Source: CBDCME01 sp965218865
GTDB taxonomy: Bacteria; Pseudomonadota; Alphaproteobacteria; JAAXGF01
Reading direction: 5' to 3'
DNA length: 16,938 nt
Assembly (NCBI GenBank): GCA_965218865.1
Contig: CBDCME010000022.1
Location: 1-16,938 of the forward strand
Part shown: one piece after another, positions 4,867 to 13,564 of the stretch
Layout of the letters: the number at the start of each line of letters is the position of its first letter
Numbering within the stretch: position 1 is the first letter of the stretch
Position numbers and translations under genes: made by a program
Notes under the pieces: generated by a model
Seen by the model: the letters and a program-made list of their open reading frames with translations, nothing else
Told to the model about the DNA's origin: nothing
Databases searched by the model: none

Positions 4867-5934
4867 ATGCCAACGATTCCTTTGCGAAACGACTTTGATG
4901 CTGAAAGAGTCCGTGTTCTTGCGGCACGGAGCGATGATGGGAACCAGGCGCGACGGCTTTTGTCGATGGCGGCCATCTACGATGGGATGGATCGAGCGTG
5001 CGCGGCGGGTATTGGCGGCATGGATCGGCAGACGTTGCGGGACTGGGTTCACCGGTTCAACGCGGGAGGTCCGGCCGGTCTGATCGACCGCAAGCCGAAC
5101 GGGGCGTTGCGTCGGTTTGACGCCGTCGCAAATGGCGGCGCTTTCGCGGGCTATCGAGGCCGGTCCCGATCCCGAACGGGATGGGGTCGTGCGCTGGCGC
5201 TGCATCGATCTCAAGCAACTGATCCGAACGCGCTTCGGCGTGGACTATCACGAGCGGAGCGTCGGCAAGCTGCTGGCCGCGCTCGGGTTCTCGCATATTT
5301 CCGCGCGCCCGCGCCACGTCGGCCAGGATGCGCGGGCACAGGAGGAATTTAAAAAAAAAGTTTTCCCGAACACTTGGCGAAAATCGTAGCGGCACAGCCA
5401 CCGGACACGCCCATCGAGGTTTGGTTTCAAGATGAAATGCGCGTCGGCCAGAAGAACAGCCTGGTGCGCCAGTGGGCCCCAAAGGGATCGCGCCCGCGCC
5501 AGGTCAAGGACCTACGGACCTCTTCGGCGTATCTCTTCGGCGCCATCTGCCCCGAGCGCGGTGAGGGCGCGGCGCTGGTCATGCCGCGCGCCAATACTGA
5601 AGCCATGGACCTGCATCTCGAGGAAATCAGCCGGGCCGTTGCCCCAAACGCCCATGCCGTCGTGCTGCTCGACCAAGCCGCATGGCACACCACTGCCAAA
5701 CTCGGCATCCCGGAGAACATCTCCCTCGTGCCTTTGCCACCCAAGTCCCCGGAGCTCAATCCCGCCGAAAATGTCTGGCAATACCTCCGCCAGAACTGGC
5801 TCTCCAATCGTGTCTTCGACTCCTATGAAGCCATCGTCGAGGCCTCTTGCCAAGCCTGAAACAACCTGACCGACCAACCTTGGAAGATCATGTCCATCGG
5901 CCTCAGAGCGTGGGATCGCACAAGTCAATGTTAA
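4867..5934 (+). pseudogene. IS630-family transposase with frameshift and nonsense lesions
   Basis: The ATG at 4867 follows AGGGAG at 4852-4857. The N-terminal half matches copy A until an extra T at 5116-5118 shifts the frame. The shifted frame continues through the A9 tract at 5351-5359, where a -1 slip, usual in IS630 elements with two overlapping frames, joins it to the catalytic half. There the three acidic residues stand in WFQDEMRVG, VVLLDQAAWHTT and NPAENVWQYLRQNW. The tail should read SCQA-W-NNLTDQPWKIMSIG, but TGA at 5857-5859 replaces the expected Trp codon; the frame would otherwise end at TAA 5932-5934. With an unprogrammed frameshift and a nonsense codon this copy is inactive as written, unless both are sequence errors. 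Confidence 0.85.
5351..5359 (+). other. A9 programmed-frameshift tract in IS630 copy B
   Basis: Nine As follow GGAATTT. In the zero frame translation stops soon after (TWRKS then TAG). A -1 slip on the A-run enters the frame SFPEHLAKIVAAQPPDT that holds the catalytic domain. Copy A is broken at this same tract. Confidence 0.65.
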
Positions 5935-5947
5935 GGGTGGTTGGTAT

Positions 5948-6355
5948 TAGGCTGGGATTTCACGAATGCCGCTAGCAGCACGCCGTGGTAACGATGAATT
6001 CGTCGCAGGGGAGGGCGAACGGCGGGTTCGGGTCATAACTCCCCGTCGGTGGACCGACAAATTTTCGGCGGCTCGTTGGCGGACAGCTGCCGTCATGGTC
6101 TGCGACCTGGACAGCCGAATCTAGCTGAGTGTCGCTGTATAGCTCAGGCCTTCGTTCACGGCTTGGGGATGTGATGCCGTCGTGCTCAATTCATTGCGGA
6201 GTGTATTTGGGGGTCGGTTCCAGGGCGGGAATTGGTCGACTTTATTGAGGGGGTCATTGGCAATTCGGGATCGCGGAGCCAGGCCTCGAGGTTGCTGCCG
6301 TCGAGGGTTGCGGTTTGGATTAGGCTCGCGGCGGCGCGTTGGCCGCCGGCGTCCG
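5948..6355. other. intergenic, no gene recognised
   Basis: About 410 bases between the IS630 right end and the terminator of the cytochrome gene. Short overlapping frames on both strands have arginine/proline-rich, low-complexity translations and no credible ribosome sites. I see no RNA gene or repeat here. Confidence 0.5.
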
Positions 6356-6397
6356 AAAAGAAAAACCACCGTGCCGGTTGGGGGTCGGCACGGTGGT
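6356..6397 (-). terminator. rho-independent terminator of the cytochrome gene
   Basis: On the minus strand, ACCACCGTGCCG (6397-6386) pairs perfectly over 12 bp with CGGCACGGTGGT (6376-6365) around a 9-nt loop, followed at once by TTTTTCTTTT. It lies 40 bases past the stop of the peroxidase-P460 gene. Confidence 0.92.
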
Positions 6398-6437
6398 GCG
6401 AAAGGGTGAAAGCCCTGGATCGAGGCCTACGGGAGAA

Positions 6438-8135
6438 TTACTCCGCGGTTTCGTCCAGTTGATCGCGGTGGATGACGAAGTCTTCGTCGGCGTAGGGTAG
6501 ATGGCATTCGCGGCAAGCACTGGTGTCCACGTCGGCCATCAGTTCGCCCTCGGTTGTGAAGAAGGCGTACTCCCAGTCACCATTGCGGAGACTCGGCGGG
6601 TAGTCGTCACCCCAACCGGCCCCCTTCTCCATGATGGCGATCAGCTTTAAGGCCGCGGCCTGAAGGTTGCCGTCGCCGTCGAGGATCGGTTCGTCCTCGT
6701 CGTCGACCTCGGCGGCGTAGACCTCCATCGCCAACTGGGCCCCGTCGGGCAAGGCGCCACCTTCGGCCGCGCCCGCCATGGCCGAGGCACTGGCGAAGAG
6801 TTCCCGGACCTGGTTGTTGTCCCAGCGCTGAGAGGTCATGAAATGGCTGAAGGTGTCCTTGTAATCGGCGGGAAAGGTGACCCGCGCGGCACCCTCGCCA
6901 GCGCTGGCGCCAGCGCTAACCGTGACCACCGGGACGGAGTGGGAGGGCACAAAATCGGTCGCTGTTTCGGGATGCAGCGTGGTTTCGCCCACCGGCGGCA
7001 ACGTCGGCACCCGAATCTGGGGCTGGTCGCCCGAGAGCGCGCCGAGGAAAGCCGCGATCGCGTCGATCTCCGAGCCCGAAAGCTCGGCCCCGAGCTGGAC
7101 CTCGGCCATGACCGCGATCGCTTGCTTCAGATCCCATACCGTACCGGAATGGAAATAGGGCGGCGTCAATGCGATGTTGCGCAGCGTCGGAATCTTATAG
7201 ACGAACTTGTCGTCGACGTTTCCGGTGACCGCGGAGCGGCCGGTATCCTCGGGCGGCAGAATTTCCTCGTCGGGCGAGTCGACGATGCCGAACTTGGCGT
7301 AACCGCCGCCCCCGACGGCGACCCCGTTGTGGCACTCGGCGCAACCGGTGTCGATGAACAGCGCCAGACCTTCGCGTTCCTGCGGCGACATCGTGTTGTT
7401 CCGTCCCGACCTCAGGTACTGGTCGAATCGGGAATTCGGGGTGATCAGGGTCGCCTCGAACGTGGCGATGGCCTGGGCCATGTTGTGAAAGTTCACGGGA
7501 TTGCCCTGTCCCGGGAAGGCCGCCTCAAAACGCCTCACGTAATCGGGCATGCTTGCGAGGGTCGCCACGATCCGCTCGCGCGTATTGTTCATCTCACCGG
7601 GATTTTCCGGCGGCCCCTTCGCCTGGGCGACGAGATCCTTGGCGCGGCCGTCCCAAAACTGATCGATGTTGAAAACCGCGTTGAGCACCGTCGGCGCGTT
7701 GCGCGGTCCGAGGTGCCAGCCGTGACCGACCGAGGTCTGTTCCAAATCGACCCCACCGGTCGATAGGTTGTGGCACGAACTGCAGCTCACCCGCCAACTC
7801 GACGACAAACGCGGTTCGTGAAAAAGCATGTTGCCCAAATCGACCCGCGCCTCGGTGGCGTTGTCGTTCTTGAGGCCAGGGGGGATGATCGGAACGGCCT
7901 CGAAGTATTCCCGCGCCTCGACGACGAGGTTGTCGATCGCGAGGGCCGGGCCGTGGGCCGCGAACCCCAAAACCAGCGCGCAGGTGGCAACCGCGCCAAT
8001 CCGAGATCCCGCCGAGATCAACCAAGTCTCTCCCCGGAATGCCGTTGAACCTTGGGCGCGGGGGCAATGGGCGAAGGGAATCCCGCCAGACCATAACCTC
8101 CGTTGCCCGCCAATTTCGTTATTGACGTGACGCAT
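6438..8135 (-). CDS. dihaem cytochrome-c peroxidase (MauG/CcpA type) fused to a cytochrome P460 domain
   Basis: The start at 8135 is chosen because GGAGG (8144-8148) lies 8 bases upstream; the frame is open to 8168. This gives 565 residues with an N-terminal extension and a signal segment (AVATCALVLGF then AHGPALA). Numbering from 8168: haem motif CSSCH at 129-133, the family segment NAPTVLNAVFNIDQFWDGRA at 158-176, a second haem motif CAECH at 276-280 and KIPTLRNIALTPPYFHSG at 325-342. These mark a periplasmic dihaem peroxidase. After a Pro/Ser/Ala-rich linker (about 382-430) comes a P460-like domain: FPADYKDTF, LPDGAQLAMEVY, NGDWEYAFF and a third haem motif CRECH at 552-556. P460 proteins oxidise hydroxylamine or bind NO; the peroxidase half reduces H2O2 or oxidises a partner. 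Substrate and electron donor are not known here. Confidence 0.88.
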   Translation of the reverse strand: MRHVNNEIGGQRRLWSGGIPFAHCPRAQGSTAFRGETWLISAGSRIGAVATCALVLGFAAHGPALAIDNLVVEAREYFEAVPIIPPGLKNDNATEARVDLGNMLFHEPRLSSSWRVSCSSCHNLSTGGVDLEQTSVGHGWHLGPRNAPTVLNAVFNIDQFWDGRAKDLVAQAKGPPENPGEMNNTRERIVATLASMPDYVRRFEAAFPGQGNPVNFHNMAQAIATFEATLITPNSRFDQYLRSGRNNTMSPQEREGLALFIDTGCAECHNGVAVGGGGYAKFGIVDSPDEEILPPEDTGRSAVTGNVDDKFVYKIPTLRNIALTPPYFHSGTVWDLKQAIAVMAEVQLGAELSGSEIDAIAAFLGALSGDQPQIRVPTLPPVGETTLHPETATDFVPSHSVPVVTVSAGASAGEGAARVTFPADYKDTFSHFMTSQRWDNNQVRELFASASAMAGAAEGGALPDGAQLAMEVYAAEVDDEDEPILDGDGNLQAAALKLIAIMEKGAGWGDDYPPSLRNGDWEYAFFTTEGELMADVDTSACRECHLPYADEDFVIHRDQLDETAE

Positions 8136-8143
8136 GCCGATAT

Positions 8144-8148
8144 CCTCC
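8144..8148 (-). promoter_or_regulatory. ribosome binding site deciding the peroxidase start
   Basis: GGAGG on the minus strand, 8 bases before the ATG at 8135. The alternative starts upstream (8150, 8168) lie at or above this site and would leave it unused. Confidence 0.75.
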
Positions 8149-8267
8149 ATTCGTAATCGTAAAGCCAATTTAGTCTATTTCTAAACCCAATTCACCACCC
8201 TATTTTGCCGCGCGATCGGTGGCGTGAGAGCGAATCCGGCGGTTTCTTTCCATATGTGCCCGATCCG

Positions 8268-9293
8268 TCAACGAGGCAACACCCGCGCCGTGAACGACGG
8301 CGGCCGCATCGTCACCGGGTTCTTTTCGAGCAGCCCCCTGACGGCGCGTTGCGAGATGTTCTCGCCTTCCCGAACGATGACGTAGAGGCCCTGGCAATCG
8401 ATCCGGGAATCCGAGGGAGGGTTGGTGTGTACGGTGCCGCCTTCCTGCGACAAATAAGCGATCAAGGTGCCGATGTCCTTCTCCATCAAGACGCGGGAGA
8501 TATCGGCCCATCGTACGCCGTAAAGCGGGATGTCGTAACGGACACAAGAATCGCCGCGGCCCGTGAAAAGATTGGTCAAAATTTCCTCGGTGCCGGGGCC
8601 ACGATCGCCCTCACGATGACCTCCGGATAAAAACGTATCGGCCTGACGACCACGTCGGACCGGGCGGCGTCCTCGTGACGGGCGAGAACGATCACCGCCT
8701 TCGCCCGGTTGACGTTCGCGGTTTTGAGGGCGTCCGGGTTTCCCGTGTGGCCGTGGAGGTGGGTGACGCCGAGGTGCTGGAGATTTTCGGGAAGACCGTC
8801 GGGAAATCTGGTGGTGACGATCAAGACCGGACATTGCGCGAACCGGTCGACGGTACGGAATTCGCGAACCAGGCGAAAGAAATACTGCTCCGGATTGATC
8901 CCGGGGGAGTTCAGCAAGACGATGTGGTCCTTCATGTTCCATCTCCAACGGCCCGTATTCATCTTGATCTGTCTGTCGGTGCGATAGTCGAAATACTCGG
9001 CGGCACCCTGGAAGACGACGAAAATACCGCCCAGATAAATCTAAGAGGACGGTCGCCGCGCGCCCCAAGGCCGTCGCCGCCGCGTGATCGCCGTAGCCCT
9101 CGGTGACCACGGTCGTCAGCGTCAGCCAAACGGCGTCGCTGAGCGACATACCCTCGAATCGCATCATCGCTATGACATGGAGGGCGAGAACCGACCCTAG
9201 ATAAACGCCTGTCCGGAGCATGGTCTCGCCGAGGCCATGCCGCTTGGTCAGGCGCATGAAGCGAAGCCAGCGATATCGCCGCAGGAAAAACAC
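8268..9293 (-). pseudogene. two-TM potassium channel with TrkA-N (RCK) domain, two compensating frameshifts
   Basis: The GTG at 9293 follows GAGG 9 bases upstream. The first part encodes TM1 (MLRTGVYLGSVLALHVIAMM) and the pore loop LTLTTVVTEGYGDH, whose TEGYGD replaces the usual TVGYGD filter. An extra base at about 9041 shifts the frame. The shifted frame carries TM2 (IYLGGIFVVFQGAAEYF) and a TrkA-N type Rossmann segment (DHIVLLNSP, PVLIVTTRF, RAKAVIVLARHEDAARSDV). One base missing from the GGGG tract at 8595-8598 restores the first frame, which encodes EEILTNLFTGRGDSCVRYDI to the stop at 8268. The repaired protein is about 341 residues, the usual size for a ligand-gated K+ or cation channel of the inner membrane. 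Both lesions lie in one gene and cancel out, so sequence error is plausible. The same-strand peroxidase gene follows after 132 bases. Confidence 0.8.
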
Positions 9294-9516
9294 TCGAATG
9301 GTCCTCTACATTCGCCCGGCGGATTTCCACCCCTTCGGCGCCTCCCCGGGGACGCCCAGGGGAAGCCCTTTGTCGTCGGCACTCGATGATGGCCGAGGGC
9401 GGCTTCTAAGTCCATCGCTACGAGCGGCCGCCCTGCCCCAGACCTCGGTTTGGGCGATGGTCTTGCCCGCGGCCGCGTGGTAACCTCGCCGGGCCTGCTT
9501 GCCGCGGGGCCATGTG
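9294..9516. other. divergent intergenic region
   Basis: Spacer between the minus-strand channel gene and the plus-strand TAXI receptor, where promoters in both directions must lie. No clear -35/-10 pair or operator palindrome is visible by eye. Confidence 0.4.
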
Positions 9517-10542
9517 ATGGGATCGCGAGGATTGATAAACAAGGGAACGGTGGCGGCGGCCCTGGTCGCGGTCGCCGCGATGGCGGGGCCGGTCCGGGCG
9601 GCCGAGGAGCGCTCGTACATACTGGCGACGGCGACCACCGGGGGCACCTATTATCCGGTCGGCGTCGCCCTGGCGACACTGATCAAGATCAAGCTCGAAC
9701 CGGACGAGAAAATCTCGATGGCGGCGATCAGCTCGGCGGGTTCGGGCGAGAACGTCAAGCTCCTGCGGGAGGACCAGGTCCAATTCGCGATTCTGCAGGG
9801 TCTCTACGGTGCCTGGGCCTGGAACGGCGAGGGACAGGTGGCGACCGAGGGGCCCCAGAGTCATTTGCGCTCGGTAACCATGCTCTGGCAAAACGTCGAG
9901 CACTTCATCATTCATAGGGATTACCTCGAGACCGGCACGATCGTGGATCTCGCCAATCTCGAGGGCGAGAAGTTTTCGCTCGGAAGGCGCAATTCCGGCA
10001 CCGAAGGATCGGGTCGCCAGATCATGACCGCGCTCGGGTTCGATCCCGATGAAAAATTCGACGTCGTCTATCTCGGTTACGGTGCCAGCGCTGAGGCCCT
10101 CCAAAACGGGACGATCAAGGGCATGAACACGCCGGCGGGGGTTCCCGTCGCCGCCGTCGCGCAGGCTTTCGCGGCCATGGGCGGCGATATCGCCATTCTC
10201 GGATTTTCCGACGACCAGCTGAACATGGTGAACAGGCAATACCCCTTGTGGACGCCGTACTTCATTCCCGCCGAGACCTACCCCGGCCAGATCGAGCCGG
10301 TGACGACGATTGCGCAGCCGAATTTCCTCGCCGTGCGCGCCGACGTCGATTTGGACACGGTCTATAAAATCACCGAGGCGATCTACGACAACCTGGCTTT
10401 CCTCAACAATATCCATCGCGCGACCCGGGCCATGGACATGGCCAAGGCCGTCGACGGTCTACCGATTCCTCTCCACCCCGGCGCCGCCCGTTATTTTCGG
10501 GATGCCGGAGTGCAAATTCCGAACACACTCGAGGCCGATTAG
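9517..10542 (+). CDS. TAXI family TRAP transporter solute-binding protein
   Basis: The ATG at 9517 gives 341 residues; a TTG at 9499 in the same frame is the alternative. A signal peptide (NKGTVAAALVAVAAMAGP then VRA before AEERSY) directs it to the periplasm. The mature protein opens ILATATTGGTYYPVGVALATL, the hallmark TGGTYYPVG of TAXI receptors. It continues with SAGSGENVKLL, VQFAILQG, FSLGRRNSGTEGSGRQIM and VYLGYGASAEALQNGTIKG, all typical of the family, in which the receptor captures a small organic acid or amino acid. The ligand cannot be told from sequence. The permease gene follows after 59 bases, so the two form a transport operon. Usual family length is 320-340, so it is complete. 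Confidence 0.92.
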   Translation: MGSRGLINKGTVAAALVAVAAMAGPVRAAEERSYILATATTGGTYYPVGVALATLIKIKLEPDEKISMAAISSAGSGENVKLLREDQVQFAILQGLYGAWAWNGEGQVATEGPQSHLRSVTMLWQNVEHFIIHRDYLETGTIVDLANLEGEKFSLGRRNSGTEGSGRQIMTALGFDPDEKFDVVYLGYGASAEALQNGTIKGMNTPAGVPVAAVAQAFAAMGGDIAILGFSDDQLNMVNRQYPLWTPYFIPAETYPGQIEPVTTIAQPNFLAVRADVDLDTVYKITEAIYDNLAFLNNIHRATRAMDMAKAVDGLPIPLHPGAARYFRDAGVQIPNTLEAD

Positions 10543-10601
10543 GAACGGGCCCCAGGCCGCGGGGCGGGAGCGCGCGTTAGGCCCCTTGGCGGAAGAATTC
10601 C

Positions 10602-13256
10602 ATGACCGAAGATCCCCGCCGCGAAGGGCACCAGGCGCCGCTGGAGCGGTCGCAGCCGCCCGCCTGGAGCCAAGGTTCAATCCGCGAAAAGGCCGTCTTC
10701 TGGATCGGTGCTTGGGTCGCGCTCGCCCACGTTTACTTCAACACCATCGGAACCCTGCCGGAGCTGTGGACCTCGGCGATGCATTTCGCGGGCTTCGGCC
10801 TGATGTGCGCCCTGATCCATCCCCTGGCCCCGCGAAAGCCCCGAGAAAGTCTGGACTTGGACGTGATCATCGGGGTCCTGGTGGTCGCCGTCGTCGCCTA
10901 TCTGATCCTGGCCGAGGACGCCTTTTACGCCCGCGGCTCGAATTTCAATTCGGCGGATTGGATTTTCTCCGCCCTTGGCGTCGTCCTCGCGATCGAATTC
11001 ACCCGGCGGGCCACGGGATGGTTCATTCCGGTCTTGATCGTCGTTGCCCTGGCCTACGTCGTCTGGTGGGGCGATTGGGTCGGCGGCATGTTCCATTTTC
11101 CTGGCTTGTCCGCCGAGATCGTTCTGTTCCGGCAGTATCTCGGCGCCGACGGCATGTTCGGACCGATCGCGCGAATTTCCTCCACCTTCGTCTTCATGTT
11201 CATCCTCTTCGGCGCCTTCCTGGTGCGTTCGGGGGCCGGCGACTTCATCATCGATCTTGCCCGCTGCGCCGCCGGACGTCTCGTCGGCGGACCCGGACTG
11301 GTGGCGGTTTTCGGCTCGGCGCTGATGGGGTCGATTTCCGGCTCGGCGGTCGCGAACACGGTCTCGACCGGGGTCATCACGATTCCCCTGATGCGGCGCG
11401 CGGGTTTCTCGCCCCGCTTCGCCGCCGGGGTCGAGGCGGCGGCCTCGACGGGCGGACAGCTGATGCCGCCGGTCATGGGCGCCGGTGCCTTCGTGATGTC
11501 GAGCTATACCCAGATCCCCTATCTGAAGATCATCGCCGTTGCCGCCCTGCCGGCGCTGATGTACTTCCTCTCGGTCGCCATGTGGGTCCGCATCGAGGCG
11601 ATGAAACGCGGTTTGCGCCCCGCCCCGGCGGCGGCGGCGGCCCTGCGCGAGGTGGTGAGGAAAGGCGGCCACTATCTGATCCCCATCGTGGTCCTGGTGG
11701 CGATGTTGGTGGCCGGCTTCACGCCGACCTACGCGGCGGGATTCGGGATCCTTTCGGTGATCGCCGCCTCCTGGCTGTCGCCGCGCAAGATGGGACCGGT
11801 CGCCATTCTCGAGGCCCTGGCCCAGGGCGCCCGCAACATGGTCGCCACGGCAATGCTGTTGGTCGCCGTCGGGATTATCGTCAACGTCGTCGCCACCACC
11901 GGGATCGGCAACACCTTTTCGCTCATGATCACGAGTTGGGCCGGCGGCAACCTGCTCGTGACGATCGTGCTCATCGCCCTGGCCTCGCTGGTCCTCGGCA
12001 TGGGCCTGCCGGTCACCGCCGCCTATATCGTCCTGGCGACGCTCTCGGCCCCGGCGATCTACGACCTCATCACCCACGCCCAGGTGGTCGAGGCGATCGT
12101 CGCCGGCCAGGTGCCCGCGGCGGCCGCGGCCGCGATCGCCCTGGCGGCGCCGGACCAAGCGGCCGCCCTGGGAGCTCCGATGCCCCCGGCCGAGGCCGCC
12201 GCCCTGGCGGCCCTGATTCCGTGGGACCTGTTCCACGCCGTCAGCGAGCAGACGCTCGAACCGGCGGCCCTGACGGCGGCCCTGCTCTCGGCTCACATGG
12301 TCATCTACTGGCTCTCCCAGGACAGCAACGTCACCCCGCCCGTCTGCCTGACCGCCTTCGCCGCCGCCGCGATCGCCAAGACTCCGCCGATGGGCACCGG
12401 CCTGATGGCGTGGAAAATCGCCAAGGGCCTGTATATCGTCCCGGTCCTGATCGCCTTCACCCCCCTCCTCGGCAGCGCCCCCCTCGAAGTCGCCGAGATA
12501 TTCGTCTTCGGCGTCTGCGGCATTTACGCCCTCAACGGGGCCCTCGACGGCCACCTCGAAGCCCCCGTCGACTGGCCCTACCGCGCCCTCCTCGCCGCGG
12601 CCGGCCTGGCCCTGCTGTGGCCCAACGCCAGCCTCTTCCACTGCGCCGGCCTGACCCTCCTCGCCGCCGTCCTGGTCCCCAACCTCCGTGCCAGCCGCGC
12701 CGCCGCCAAGGCCACGACGAGCGCGGGCGACGGGGATCGAAAAACGGCGGATAGGAATGAGCCGCGAGGTACGCTATTGATGACCCCGAATCGGGAGGCA
12801 AACGGCGCGGTGTCGTCCGCAGAAACAAATCCTGATCGCCAAAACACCCGCCCGGCGAGCCACACCGCGCCGGCGACAGGCAGGGGAGCCGAGATGGGCT
12901 ATGATCCGAACAATATTTTTGCCCGAATCTTACGGGGCGAGATCCCGAACGACACCGTCTACGAGGACGACCACGTCCTCGCCTTCCGCGACCTCAACCC
13001 CCAGGCCCCGACCCACGTCCTGGTCATTCCCAAGGGCGCCTACGTCTCCCTGGACGATTTTTCCCAGAACGCCTCGGAGGCCGAGATCGCCGCCCTGATC
13101 CGCGCCGTAGGCCAAGTCGCCCGCGACCTCGGCGCGACCGACGACGGCTACCGCATCCTCGCCAACCACGGCCCCAACGCCAACCAAGAAGTCCCCCACC
13201 TCCACATCCACATCTTCGCCGGCCGGCCCCTAGGGCCGATGCTGGTTAGGGGGTGA
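10602..13256 (+). CDS. TRAP transporter fused 4TM/12TM permease, in frame with a HIT protein
   Basis: The ATG at 10602 follows GGCGGAAG. The frame has 884 codons. Residues 1 to about 710 are a TAXI-type fused TRAP permease: small-subunit helices (AVFWIGAWVALAHVYF, VIIGVLVVAVVAYLIL), then the DctM-like part with GSISGSAVANTVSTGVITIP, EAAASTGGQLMPPVMGAGAF, GMGLPVTAAYIVLA and DSNVTPPVCLTAFAAAAIA. It would carry the receptor's ligand into the cell using an ion gradient. An Ala-rich stretch (about 495-550) expands a loop in the DctM part. From about residue 711 G/C at third positions collapses and the sequence looks like spacer (to 764). Residues 765-884 are then a complete HIT protein with its own start and ribosome site. 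I favour two genes whose stop codon was lost or hidden by an indel over a true fusion. Confidence 0.85.
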   Translation: MTEDPRREGHQAPLERSQPPAWSQGSIREKAVFWIGAWVALAHVYFNTIGTLPELWTSAMHFAGFGLMCALIHPLAPRKPRESLDLDVIIGVLVVAVVAYLILAEDAFYARGSNFNSADWIFSALGVVLAIEFTRRATGWFIPVLIVVALAYVVWWGDWVGGMFHFPGLSAEIVLFRQYLGADGMFGPIARISSTFVFMFILFGAFLVRSGAGDFIIDLARCAAGRLVGGPGLVAVFGSALMGSISGSAVANTVSTGVITIPLMRRAGFSPRFAAGVEAAASTGGQLMPPVMGAGAFVMSSYTQIPYLKIIAVAALPALMYFLSVAMWVRIEAMKRGLRPAPAAAAALREVVRKGGHYLIPIVVLVAMLVAGFTPTYAAGFGILSVIAASWLSPRKMGPVAILEALAQGARNMVATAMLLVAVGIIVNVVATTGIGNTFSLMITSWAGGNLLVTIVLIALASLVLGMGLPVTAAYIVLATLSAPAIYDLITHAQVVEAIVAGQVPAAAAAAIALAAPDQAAALGAPMPPAEAAALAALIPWDLFHAVSEQTLEPAALTAALLSAHMVIYWLSQDSNVTPPVCLTAFAAAAIAKTPPMGTGLMAWKIAKGLYIVPVLIAFTPLLGSAPLEVAEIFVFGVCGIYALNGALDGHLEAPVDWPYRALLAAAGLALLWPNASLFHCAGLTLLAAVLVPNLRASRAAAKATTSAGDGDRKTADRNEPRGTLLMTPNREANGAVSSAETNPDRQNTRPASHTAPATGRGAEMGYDPNNIFARILRGEIPNDTVYEDDHVLAFRDLNPQAPTHVLVIPKGAYVSLDDFSQNASEAEIAALIRAVGQVARDLGATDDGYRILANHGPNANQEVPHLHIHIFAGRPLGPMLVRG
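12882..12888 (+). promoter_or_regulatory. internal ribosome site for the HIT gene
   Basis: AGGGGAG lies 5 bases before the ATG at 12894. A strong site inside the long frame supports independent translation of the HIT protein. Confidence 0.6.
12894..13256 (+). CDS. HIT family nucleotide-binding protein (HINT-like)
   Basis: The product has 120 residues and opens MGYDPNNIFARILRGEIPND. It has YEDDHVLAFRDLNPQAPTHV, followed by LVIPKGAYVSLDDF. The histidine triad HLHIHIF near the C-terminus (in NQEVPHLHIHIFAGRPLGPM) is the catalytic and phosphate-binding signature. HINT-type enzymes hydrolyse purine nucleoside phosphoramidates or aminoacyl-adenylates in the cytoplasm; the physiological substrate is usually unknown. 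Length and motifs are complete. It starts at an ATG with AGGGGAG upstream, inside the reading frame of the TRAP permease, from which no stop codon separates it. If translated from its own start it is an ordinary stand-alone HIT protein; as an extension of a membrane permease it would be unusual. Confidence 0.88.
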   Translation: MGYDPNNIFARILRGEIPNDTVYEDDHVLAFRDLNPQAPTHVLVIPKGAYVSLDDFSQNASEAEIAALIRAVGQVARDLGATDDGYRILANHGPNANQEVPHLHIHIFAGRPLGPMLVRG

Positions 13257-13558
13257 AGGGGGGGGAGCGCTAGGCGCCGAGCGGGCACCTTCTCAAACCC
13301 GATTTTGCAATCGAAATAGGTCCGTTAGTTGAGATTGAACCTTCGAAGTCGACCTGAATTTCCGCTGACGGGCCCATTGCAGACGTGAATTTGAGGCCCG
13401 CGATACGGAGAGTTTTAGCCAGGAGCGGCTGTTGGATAGGCTACGACAACGGAAGATCTTCACGGGTAGTCCCCACCGAGCAGGCTCCTCCCTATAATCT
13501 GAGATAGGCGGAGCGTCTTGGAGAATCAGGTCACTTGGAAAGATGACCGCGGAGCCAA
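13257..13558. other. intergenic, no gene recognised
   Basis: About 300 bases of lower GC content between the HIT gene and the nuclease-like gene. I see no RNA gene, repeat or convincing terminator, although a promoter for the downstream gene is expected here. The base composition drops compared with the TRAP-HIT operon, which marks the left edge of a possible insertion. Confidence 0.4.
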
Positions 13559-13564
13559 TTGCCG

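Larger units (their letters stand above)
4775..5947 (+). mobile_element. IS630-family insertion sequence, full-length copy B
   Basis: The left end TATACCAACCGCCC (4775-4788) and right end GGGTGGTTGGTAT (5935-5947) are imperfect inverted repeats sharing the ACCAACC core. They enclose one transposase locus in two overlapping frames, about 1.17 kb in all, which is normal for the family. IS630 elements duplicate a TA target. Both ends are in TA-rich contexts, but I cannot assign the exact duplication. It lies inverted relative to copy A. Confidence 0.85.

Noticed and set aside
3520..5947. Composite transposon with two IS630 ends carrying the secreted protein
   Set aside because: Copy A lacks one end and both copies are damaged. 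IS630 is not known for composite mobility, so two independent insertions or an assembly artefact fit as well.
6843..7766. 307-codon plus-strand frame opposite the peroxidase gene
   Set aside because: It is a shadow of the high-GC minus-strand gene: Arg/Gly-rich and without domains, while the minus strand holds haem motifs.
10677..12641. 654-codon minus-strand frame over the permease
   Set aside because: It is a charged, low-complexity antisense shadow caused by third-position GC bias.
10310..12754. 814-codon plus-strand frame overlapping the TRAP permease
   Set aside because: Its translation is Arg/Pro-rich low complexity; the alternative frame has transmembrane helices and conserved DctM motifs.
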